Below are positions 57,280 through 64,000 of a stretch of DNA of 64,000 bases, in pieces; the stretch's first letter is position 1; each line of letters starts with the position of its first letter. Both the position numbers and the translations under genes were made by a program. The notes beneath the pieces were generated by a model. That model was given only the letters and a program-made list of their open reading frames with translations, did no database searches and was not told the DNA's origin. This DNA is from Candidatus Ichthyocystis hellenicum (GTDB lineage Bacteria; Pseudomonadota; Gammaproteobacteria; Burkholderiales; 2013Ark19i). The stretch lies in contig NZ_LN906597.1 in the NCBI RefSeq assembly GCF_001460935.1, forward strand, positions 1-64,000, in the 5' to 3' direction.

Positions 57280-58284
57280 ATGTTTTCTCCGTTCATTAGA
57301 ACCAATCGCTCAGTATCAGGTATTATGATAGAAGTACTGCTGGCACTTATCCCAAGTGTACTTCTCTACTATTACCTATTCGGTCCAGCCATATTCATCA
57401 GCATATCCATCTGTACAATGAGTTGTTTGATAGCAGAGCTTATAAGTTTAACATTACGCACTAGACCAATCCTTCCTTTCCTAAAAGATGGATCATCATT
57501 GGTCACAGCCTGGCTTATCGCCCTTTCGTTTCCTACTATATCTCCTTGGTGGCTACTGGTGATAGCCAGCGTAGTAGCAATTATCATCACCAAACACATT
57601 TACGGAGGATTGGGACATAATATTTTCAATCCTGCAGTAATGGCATACGCGGTATGCCTGCTGTGCTACCCTCAATTCATGAGTCAGTGGCAATCCATTG
57701 ACGCAAAACTATCGTGGTCGGAGGCTTGGTCACTTATTATTTATCAAAAACTCCCCCTAGCTGGAATCACTCAAAGCACAGTACTAGACACCATAAGAAC
57801 CGGATTAACATCGAAAATGATAGCTATTGACAAGATGATAAGTCTATCGCCACATAATTTCGGCAAATGGGGAACCCCGGGATACGAATGGGTTTCTCTT
57901 TCATATCTTGTCGGCGGATCACTGCTTTTATTCCGACGTATAATAACATGGCACTCGCCAGTCACATTTCTGGCAACTATGTCGCTGTTAAGTCTCATCG
58001 GACATACTGTATTACCAAACAAATTTATAGGAATAACATCGGAACTATTGGCTGGAGGAACCATGTTAACAGCCTGGTTTATCATTACAGACCCAGTTTC
58101 AGGAGCCACAACACCGCGGGGAAAAATTTTATTCTCTATTGGAACAGCACTACTTACTTTCTTGATTCGCCATTTTGGTGGTTACCCAGATGGTATTGCT
58201 TTCGCGGTAATTTTGATGAACTCATGCGTTCCAATTATCGACAAATACACTCAACCTCCTGTTTTTGGCAGAAATACCAAATGA
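57280..58284 (+). CDS. rnfD: Rnf/Rsx complex subunit D
   Basis: A membrane subunit with covalent FMN. Multiple hydrophobic segments; GHNIFNPAVMAYAV and DPVSGATTPRGK, whose Thr is the FMN attachment site, identify it. Length 334. Overlaps rnfG as ATGA. Confidence 0.94.
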   Translation: MFSPFIRTNRSVSGIMIEVLLALIPSVLLYYYLFGPAIFISISICTMSCLIAELISLTLRTRPILPFLKDGSSLVTAWLIALSFPTISPWWLLVIASVVAIIITKHIYGGLGHNIFNPAVMAYAVCLLCYPQFMSQWQSIDAKLSWSEAWSLIIYQKLPLAGITQSTVLDTIRTGLTSKMIAIDKMISLSPHNFGKWGTPGYEWVSLSYLVGGSLLLFRRIITWHSPVTFLATMSLLSLIGHTVLPNKFIGITSELLAGGTMLTAWFIITDPVSGATTPRGKILFSIGTALLTFLIRHFGGYPDGIAFAVILMNSCVPIIDKYTQPPVFGRNTK

Positions 58285-58958
58285 GTAGACTGCACAACAC
58301 TATCTCAACTGTGACCAAAATGGTTGGATTCAGTATTGTATTCACCTTGATAATGGCAAGCGTGTATGAACATACAAAATCCAAAATACATAGCAACGCA
58401 CAATACGAGACTAGAACTCTCCTACATGATCTAACACAAGGCATAGCCAGTGATGGCGACCCTATTCGAAACTCCTACCAAAAACCAGCAACTGAAGAGC
58501 TAGGAACGAAAATACCCCAAACTGTCTACCCCATATTTTATCATAACAAGCCTAATGCCGTTGTGTTCTCAATCAGGGCTCCTGACGGATACGGTGGCCC
58601 TATAAACGCAATGATAGCAATTGAGTACTCGGGAAAAATCATTGGAATACGAGTATTATCACATAAGGAAACACCTGGCCTGGGAGATTATATAGATGGG
58701 AAACACGGGGCTTTTTCATACCAGTGGATTCGTCAGTTTCAACAACGATCGTTTTCATCATCATCGCAACAAAATTGGAAAGTAAAAAAAGATGGTGGAA
58801 CATTTGGATACATGGCAGGTGCCACCATAAGCCCAAGAGCACTCATCAAAGCAGTATCAAAGGCATTGAAATACTACAATAGTAACCGTGATAACTTCTT
58901 TTACCCTAAAAAAGGAATGCAGCACAGTGGAACCAAAACTATCAGAGATAGCTTATAA
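58281..58958 (+). CDS. rnfG: Rnf/Rsx complex subunit G
   Basis: A single N-terminal membrane helix (about 13-27) and a periplasmic FMN domain. FMN motif reads MAGATISPRALIKAV, with Ala instead of the usual Ser before GAT; Thr attachment is retained. GIRVLSHKETPGLGDYI is the other hallmark. ATG 58281 (226 residues) is right because it overlaps rnfD as ATGA; the frame extends upstream within rnfD. The end overlaps the rnfE start. Confidence 0.92.
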   Translation: MSRLHNTISTVTKMVGFSIVFTLIMASVYEHTKSKIHSNAQYETRTLLHDLTQGIASDGDPIRNSYQKPATEELGTKIPQTVYPIFYHNKPNAVVFSIRAPDGYGGPINAMIAIEYSGKIIGIRVLSHKETPGLGDYIDGKHGAFSYQWIRQFQQRSFSSSSQQNWKVKKDGGTFGYMAGATISPRALIKAVSKALKYYNSNRDNFFYPKKGMQHSGTKTIRDSL

Positions 58959-59559
58959 GGGATTATGGTCACATAACCCAGCAATAGTACAGCTTTTGGG
59001 AATGTGCCCCCTTTTAGCAGTATCAACAACCATTATCAATGGAGCCAGTCTTGGAATTGCAACCGTGATAGTGATGACTATATCCAGTGGCGCGGTATCA
59101 GCATTACGCGGGTTGATACCTAAGAATGTCAGAATTCCTATGTTTATGCTGATTGTTGCATCTTTAGTTACAGCCGTAGATCTGTCTTGGAACGCCTATT
59201 ATCATCGCCTTTACGGCATTATAGGAATTTACGTCCCTCTTATCGTAACAAATTGCATCGTACTTGCAAGAATAGAAGGATTTGCCTACCGAAACTCCTT
59301 TTTAAAAGGAGCATTTGATGGATTCATGATGGGAATAGGAGGCGCATTAGGACTAACAATCCTAGGTGGAATAAGAGAAATTATAGGGAACGGTACCCTG
59401 GGACAGGGAATAGAATGGATAATTCCCAACTGTCATCCCCTGTCAGTACTACCTGCTAACTACCCTGGATTTATACTGGCCAAACTACCCTCCGGAGCAT
59501 TTTTAGGTCTTAGTTTAATGGTAGCAGCGTACAAATGGCTTCGCCGAGAACAATCATGA
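58927..59559 (+). CDS. rnfE: Rnf/Rsx complex subunit E
   Basis: A membrane subunit paired with RnfA. GLWSHNPAIVQLLGMCPLLAVST at the start and YVPLIVTNCIVLARIE in the middle are hallmark. GTG 58927 (211 residues) has AAGGA upstream and matches the family start; the open frame reaches 58888. It overlaps rnfG by 32 bases and nth by four. Confidence 0.92.
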   Translation: MEPKLSEIAYKGLWSHNPAIVQLLGMCPLLAVSTTIINGASLGIATVIVMTISSGAVSALRGLIPKNVRIPMFMLIVASLVTAVDLSWNAYYHRLYGIIGIYVPLIVTNCIVLARIEGFAYRNSFLKGAFDGFMMGIGGALGLTILGGIREIIGNGTLGQGIEWIIPNCHPLSVLPANYPGFILAKLPSGAFLGLSLMVAAYKWLRREQS

Positions 59560-60191
59560 ATCCCACCCAAAGAACTAAAATTTTCGATCGTTTCCAAAAG
59601 TCCAACCCTAATCCCACAACAGAATTATCGTATAACGGTGCCTACCAACTCATGGTAGCAGTAATTTTGTCCGCTCAAGCAACAGACAAAAGTGTAAATA
59701 AAGCCACAACAAAGCTTTTCGAAATAGCTCCTTCTCCTCATGACATGGTGGCTCTTGGGGAAGAAGCACTGTCGGAACTTATTCACTCCATTGGACTCTA
59801 CAAGAACAAAGCGAAAAATATTATTAAAACTTCGGAAAAAATTATCGAATACTACGGAGAAAATGTACCAGACAAATACGATGACCTGATAAATCTTCCT
59901 GGAATAGGAAGAAAAACAGCATTAGTAATTCTAAATACCCTCTTTGACCATCCTGTTATCCCTGTAGATACCCACGTGTTTAGGGTATCTACAAGAACCG
60001 GAATAGCTTCTGGAAAAACGGTTATGGAGGTTGATCGAAATTTGCACAAACTAGTACCGCAAAGGTACAGAAAAAATGCCCATCACTGGCTCGTACTTCA
60101 TGGAAGATACACTTGTATGGCCAAAAAACCCTTGTGCCGGGAGTGCATCATACAAGATTTATGTGAACACCAGTGTAAAAACTTCGGTTAA
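59556..60191 (+). CDS. nth: Endonuclease III
   Basis: A DNA glycosylase/AP lyase for oxidised pyrimidines. The helix-hairpin-helix LPGIGRKTALVIL carries the catalytic Lys, and VDTHVFRVSTRTG the catalytic Asp. The 4Fe-4S loop C-x6-C-x2-C-x5-C is intact (CMAKKPLCRECIIQDLC). ATG 59556 (211 residues) overlaps the rnfE stop as ATGA. The rnfABCDGE-nth order is the same as in E. coli. Confidence 0.95.
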   Translation: MNPTQRTKIFDRFQKSNPNPTTELSYNGAYQLMVAVILSAQATDKSVNKATTKLFEIAPSPHDMVALGEEALSELIHSIGLYKNKAKNIIKTSEKIIEYYGENVPDKYDDLINLPGIGRKTALVILNTLFDHPVIPVDTHVFRVSTRTGIASGKTVMEVDRNLHKLVPQRYRKNAHHWLVLHGRYTCMAKKPLCRECIIQDLCEHQCKNFG

Positions 60192-60221
60192 TATACCTCT
60201 ATAGATTCAACGGATTTTCTT

Positions 60222-60989
60222 ATGTTAATTATTCTGTCTACGTCCAAAACATTAAATTTGGATGAACCATACAATAAAGTAGAAGAATCACTGCCGCGCC
60301 ATTTAGATGCCTCGCTCAAGCTAGTAAAGATGATATCGACCCTATCCGTAAATAAATTTCAGGAAATAATGTCGCTATCTGAAAAATTGACCGACCTCAA
60401 CTATAAACGATACAAAGAGTGGGATATTAATCATTCAGTTGAAAATAGCCGCCCTGCAATTTTCACGTATTCTGGAGACGTGTATGAAGGATTTGATGTA
60501 TACGGCATTCCGCATGAAAACTACGACTGGATGCAAAAAAGTGTTCGTCTTTTGTCTGGGCTTTACGGAGTTTTAAGGCCACTGGATTGTATCCGTCCAT
60601 ATCGCCTCGAAATGAAAACCAAATTTCCGCAACCACCGTATGATCTGTATAGTTTCTGGGGAGATCTAGCTGAATCTGACATTAAGGATGATTTATCCGC
60701 AATATCATCAAAAGTTGTGATAAACCTTGCCTCAAATGAGTATTCACGCTTAATTAGCTCTCGTAACATAAAAATGATTAGCCCCATTTTTCAGGATTGG
60801 TCAAAAGGAACATACAAAGTAATTAGTTTTTATGCTAAAAAAGCACGGGGGATGATGGCCAGTTACGCGGTAAAAAATAGGATCACACGTCCATGTACCC
60901 TAAAACTGTTCAATGAGGATGGCTACCAATTCTGTCCTGATGAATCAGACGATACAAGATGGATATTTCGCAGACACATATCAGTTTAG
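60222..60989 (+). CDS. yaaA: Peroxide stress protein YaaA (DUF328)
   Basis: A 255-residue cytosolic protein that lowers intracellular iron during peroxide stress in E. coli. LIILSTSKTLNLDEP, LMSLSEKLTDLN-like and AIFTYSGDVYEGFD, and the LSGLYGVLRPLDCIRPYRLEM block define the family; NLASNEYSRLI and the C-terminal KKARGMMASYAV region follow. ATG start with no strong ribosome site. 30 bases after nth. Confidence 0.93.
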   Translation: MLIILSTSKTLNLDEPYNKVEESLPRHLDASLKLVKMISTLSVNKFQEIMSLSEKLTDLNYKRYKEWDINHSVENSRPAIFTYSGDVYEGFDVYGIPHENYDWMQKSVRLLSGLYGVLRPLDCIRPYRLEMKTKFPQPPYDLYSFWGDLAESDIKDDLSAISSKVVINLASNEYSRLISSRNIKMISPIFQDWSKGTYKVISFYAKKARGMMASYAVKNRITRPCTLKLFNEDGYQFCPDESDDTRWIFRRHISV

Positions 60990-61005
60990 ACTAAGGGATA
61001 CATTA

Positions 61006-62154
61006 ATGATAAAAGTTGAAAGTAATTTTGATTCAGGAGCAATTGAAGTTCTTGAAATTTCTGAACCACTTAATATGAGATTAAATATTCGTTGCGACAC
61101 AGCATCGGAATTTCGTCAGTGGTTTTGTTTCAAGGTTGTAGGAAAAAGAAATCAAAACTATCTAATTCGATTATGCAATTATCTGGAAACTACTTATACC
61201 GATGGCTTTCATGATTACAATGTTTTTGTATCAACAGACTTCAAAAATTGGACAAGAGTAAAATGTCACACTGATGAAGATGATTTTTGCATTCCATACA
61301 CTTCACAAACAGATTTCTTTTACGTAAGTTACTTCGAACCTTACACCTGGGACAGACACTTAGAGCTTATTAATCTAGCCTCTACCTCTGGAATTGCTCG
61401 TGTTGAAACATGGGGAACTACTAAAGAAAATAGGCCTATTTCTGCCATAATTGTAGATGATACAAATAACAGCGGGAAAAAAAAGATGTGGTTAATAGCA
61501 CGCCAGCATCCAGGAGAAACCATGGCAGAATTCTTCATGGAGGGATTTATTCAGAGACTATTAGATCCAACTGATGGATCATCTTCCGAGTTGTGTAAGT
61601 TATGTTCTTTTTATCTAGTACCTAATATGAACCCAGATGGAAGCGTTAATGGAAATCTTCGCACTAATTCAGCAGGTAAAAATCTTAACCGTGAGTGGCT
61701 AAATCCCAGTTCTGATGGTTCTCCAGAAGTACTGTGCGTAAGAAATCACATGCATGAAATAGGCGTAGACTGTTTTTTTGATGTACACGGTGATGAATCC
61801 ATTCCCTATGTATTCACTGATCCTTGCTTAGAAAATTCAGAAGGAAACAATGCAACAGAAATAATGACTGAAAGGGAACATCATCTACTGAAGAGCTTGG
61901 AAAAACAATGTACTGATTTTCAGTATAGTGTTGGTTATGCTCCAGGACACTATCCTAAAGAAGAGATAATGTCTATGGCTCGTGGCTACGTACAAGAAAC
62001 ATTTTCTTGCCCGGCAATAACTCTTGAAATGCCGTTTAAGTATCACACCCCTAATAGAAATGATCAAACTGGATGGACTGCGAAAAAAAGCATTGGTCTG
62101 GGTAAAGAGTGGATTGATGGGCTACTAGCCTACTTAAAAAATCCACTTAAATAA
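61006..62154 (+). CDS. M14 zinc carboxypeptidase, cytosolic carboxypeptidase-like
   Basis: A 382-residue two-domain protein: N-terminal beta domain typical of cytosolic carboxypeptidases (RQWFCFKVVGKRNQNY, TDGFHDYNVF) and an M14 catalytic domain. Zinc ligands His168, Glu171 (RQHPGETMAEFF) and His261 (DVHGDE); catalytic Glu341 (ITLEMPFK); NLNREW also conserved. No signal peptide. In eukaryotes this subfamily trims polyglutamate; bacterial substrates are not known. ATG 61006 has AAGGGA upstream, and the frame extends into yaaA without support. 16 bases after yaaA. Confidence 0.88.
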   Translation: MIKVESNFDSGAIEVLEISEPLNMRLNIRCDTASEFRQWFCFKVVGKRNQNYLIRLCNYLETTYTDGFHDYNVFVSTDFKNWTRVKCHTDEDDFCIPYTSQTDFFYVSYFEPYTWDRHLELINLASTSGIARVETWGTTKENRPISAIIVDDTNNSGKKKMWLIARQHPGETMAEFFMEGFIQRLLDPTDGSSSELCKLCSFYLVPNMNPDGSVNGNLRTNSAGKNLNREWLNPSSDGSPEVLCVRNHMHEIGVDCFFDVHGDESIPYVFTDPCLENSEGNNATEIMTEREHHLLKSLEKQCTDFQYSVGYAPGHYPKEEIMSMARGYVQETFSCPAITLEMPFKYHTPNRNDQTGWTAKKSIGLGKEWIDGLLAYLKNPLK

Positions 62155-62309
62155 TGATAAACCTGCTGGAATAAGTTTTACTTGTTGGTGTTAACATATG
62201 TACTGTACTTGATAGTTATTATATTGGAAATACTTTTTAACCAACGCACTATGAAAAATGACCTGTAATCACATGCTACCGAACTTATAGGATACGGTAA
62301 AACAAATTT

Positions 62310-62855
62310 ATGTGTTTAATTCCTAAAACCATCTGTGTAGACCTTGATGGCACACTGATAGCCGAAGATTTAGGCAAAATTGCACTTTCCAGGTTGATGT
62401 ATCTACCATGGAAAGAACAGGCTCTCATCTCACTTAACATTATTCATGGATATACTTCATTTAAGTATAAATTATCCAATTCAGTGACCATAGATCCTTC
62501 AGGTTTAAGGTATAACGAGGAATTGATTAGCTGGCTAGTAAAAAAAAAAATTGATGGACATAAGCTAATTTTAGCCAGTGCATCACAAAGCAACTACGTA
62601 GAAAAAATTTTTAATCACATAAAAATATTTGATGATTACCACGCCTCCAATGAAAAAATACACTTAATCGGATCAAAAAAAGGAAAATATTTGGCCGAAA
62701 AATATGGCAACAACCAATTTATATATTGCGGCAATAGCTGGTTTGACTTAGGTGTTTGGAAATACTCCAGATATGCAGTAGCGGTAAATGTACCGCCAGT
62801 TCTGAAAATAATTATTAAAAAAAAATTTAACATCATTAAAACATTCGACATGTGA
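62310..62855 (+). CDS. Stand-alone HAD phosphatase like the N-domain of UbiA-fused proteins
   Basis: A 181-residue HAD-superfamily hydrolase. Catalytic Asp11 and Asp13 in VDLDGTLI, motif II Ser in LILASASQSNYV, motif III Lys in IGSKKGKYL, and GNSWFDLGVW. The sequence pattern is that of the phosphatase domain normally fused to a UbiA-type prenyltransferase; here no membrane domain follows. ATG start without a good ribosome site. It may have lost its partner or act alone. Substrate unknown. Confidence 0.82.
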   Translation: MCLIPKTICVDLDGTLIAEDLGKIALSRLMYLPWKEQALISLNIIHGYTSFKYKLSNSVTIDPSGLRYNEELISWLVKKKIDGHKLILASASQSNYVEKIFNHIKIFDDYHASNEKIHLIGSKKGKYLAEKYGNNQFIYCGNSWFDLGVWKYSRYAVAVNVPPVLKIIIKKKFNIIKTFDM

Positions 62856-62992
62856 TAAATATAGAGATATGCTCACGCAGTGTATCTAAGTTAACGTGTC
62901 ATAAAAAAATTATATTTTTGCAAAAAAAATTATCAAAAATATAGCTTACATATAATGTAACATCACAAGAATATGGGTTTTGGGAGCGGCAT

Positions 62993-64000
62993 ATGAGTCA
63001 TAGTAATATCTACCTAGGACTAGGAAATCAGATATTTAACGCGCAACTATTAAATGAAGAATTGCAAATAGATAATCAGCAAAACTGTGACCAAAATTAT
63101 GCAAATCAAGATATTATATCAGAGGACGTTAGTGCGCTAAAAAATATAGATGAGACTTATTTGTGGGGAAATGTAACATATGATGACGAATGCTCACATG
63201 ACAAAGAAACAGGGCCATGCCAATTAGAACAACAAAAACAACAGGAACCATGTGCTGGTACACTTGAAAACAGCGCTCGTATCAAAGATCTCAGTGAAAT
63301 CTTCAATGATGATAATGGAGGATCAGCAGAATTTATCAGTACAGAAAAATATACAGATTTTGATACAGATCAAACTAACAACCACCCATGGGAAAACATG
63401 CTTTGTGAAAGTTACGAACTACAAGAACAAGGAGTTGCAATAAAACAGCATAAACAAGATCAACAAAAAATAAATTGCGATATTTGTATAATAAAAAATA
63501 AAGCAAAACCAGATTCATCTCCTCAGGAAGATAAACTGAACTATAATAAAATTAGTAATACTATTAGTGTCGTAAATTTTCCAGAAATACAATACGATGA
63601 AATAACCTCTGAAGATAGTTCAACAAATTCTGAAGTCACTTTTCATACCTACTACGGTGCTAAAATTGATAGCAATACTGCAGAAAAAATCAATTTTTTT
63701 AGAAAAAAATTGCTTACAGAATTACAAGAAAGCATAAAAGAGGCTACATATAGATTAAAAAATCACTTCTCAAAAAATTGTACGAAATCTTCCCCTACAA
63801 AAAACATGCTCTCTATGGTAGACCTAGGATCAGATGAGGTTTTTTTAGATCATCTATCAAATTTTTCAAATAATTATTCCAATAATATCAAGGAAACACT
63901 GGGAAAAGCTAAAATTTTCGATGGCAAATCAGAAAGATCAATGCTGCCAGAGGAAAAGTATTTGATTTTTTGTTGTTTCAGGAGAGAAAATGCCATAAAC
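62993..64000 (+). CDS. Large acidic protein, start of gene, runs out of window
   Basis: From ATG 62993, with GGGAG six bases upstream, 336 codons are open to the window end without a stop. The product is hydrophilic, acidic and rich in Asn, Gln, Asp, Glu and Lys, with Gln runs (LEQQKQQEP, HKQDQQKIN), no signal peptide and no membrane segment. A possible coiled coil lies around residues 238-258 (FFRKKLLTELQESIKEATYR). No known family. Composition and position suit a large secreted effector or surface-associated protein, but that is a guess. Confidence 0.75.
   Translation, partial: MSHSNIYLGLGNQIFNAQLLNEELQIDNQQNCDQNYANQDIISEDVSALKNIDETYLWGNVTYDDECSHDKETGPCQLEQQKQQEPCAGTLENSARIKDLSEIFNDDNGGSAEFISTEKYTDFDTDQTNNHPWENMLCESYELQEQGVAIKQHKQDQQKINCDICIIKNKAKPDSSPQEDKLNYNKISNTISVVNFPEIQYDEITSEDSSTNSEVTFHTYYGAKIDSNTAEKINFFRKKLLTELQESIKEATYRLKNHFSKNCTKSSPTKNMLSMVDLGSDEVFLDHLSNFSNNYSNNIKETLGKAKIFDGKSERSMLPEEKYLIFCCFRRENAIN

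Noticed and set aside
63252-63443. 63-codon plus-strand frame
   Set aside because: It is a shadow inside the open frame that starts at 62993.

Overview
The window reads as an AT-rich proteobacterial chromosome, most likely betaproteobacterial. Pointers are: an OxyR that begins like the beta-type protein, DUF1841 and DUF2069 proteins, RluB with a long Gly/Arg/Asn-rich extension, a dihydrolipoamide dehydrogenase carrying its own lipoyl domain, a xseB-ispA-folE2 string, and rnfABCDGE-nth. Beside the housekeeping genes sit tandemly amplified membrane proteins and orphan secreted or acidic proteins. That mix suggests a host-associated, perhaps intracellular, organism; an epitheliocystis-type betaproteobacterium such as Candidatus Ichthyocystis is one possibility, but this is inference from gene style only. 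No integrase, transposase, CRISPR array or rRNA was seen. Layout: (1) 1-4737 holds four tandem paralogues of an unrecognised two-membrane-segment protein family, with homologous intergenic regions; the fourth has an in-frame TAG after 38 codons. (2) 4679-11871, minus strand: ybeY, miaB, rluB with a 15/30-bp coding repeat, scpB, scpA, trpS and an M50 protease, nearly all overlapping or abutting. (3) 12218-16726, plus strand: glycine cleavage operon gcvT-gcvH-gcvPA-gcvPB with a split P-protein, then tRNA-Ser(GCT). (4) 16870-23117: a sparse region with an orphan secreted protein, a glutathione peroxidase, cytochrome bd oxidase (cydAB) and a second orphan secreted protein. (5) 23254-28252, minus strand: 2-Cys peroxiredoxin, asd, the rplS-trmD-rimM-rpsP ribosome/tRNA operon and oxyR. 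(6) 28450-34821: wrbA, a DUF2069 protein, uvrB, a small acidic secreted protein, an aminotransferase, pyrD and pdxH. (7) 34957-41578: aceE-aceF, an outer-membrane barrel protein with a clear promoter and terminator, and glnS. (8) 41662-49122: an OPT transporter, queD-queE, tRNA-Thr(CGT), xseB-ispA-folE2, PrxQ, an ArnA-like formyltransferase with altered catalytic residues, and a DUF1841 protein. (9) 49143-54443, minus strand: sua5, purK, purE, folD and lpdA. (10) 54594-60191, plus strand: rnfABCDGE-nth. (11) 60222-64000: yaaA, an M14 carboxypeptidase, a stand-alone HAD phosphatase and a large acidic open frame that runs off the window. Working together: AceE, AceF and LpdA form pyruvate dehydrogenase, and LpdA can also serve the glycine cleavage system. 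Glycine cleavage and FolD supply one-carbon units. FolE2 makes the pterin that QueD and QueE convert towards queuosine. Rnf and cytochrome bd are the respiratory modules. OxyR, two peroxiredoxins, a glutathione peroxidase, YaaA and WrbA form a strong peroxide-defence set. The most unusual parts are the tandem family with its interrupted fourth copy, the repeat-bearing RluB, the formyltransferase with a rewritten catalytic triad, the split glycine decarboxylase, and the orphan secreted or acidic proteins.
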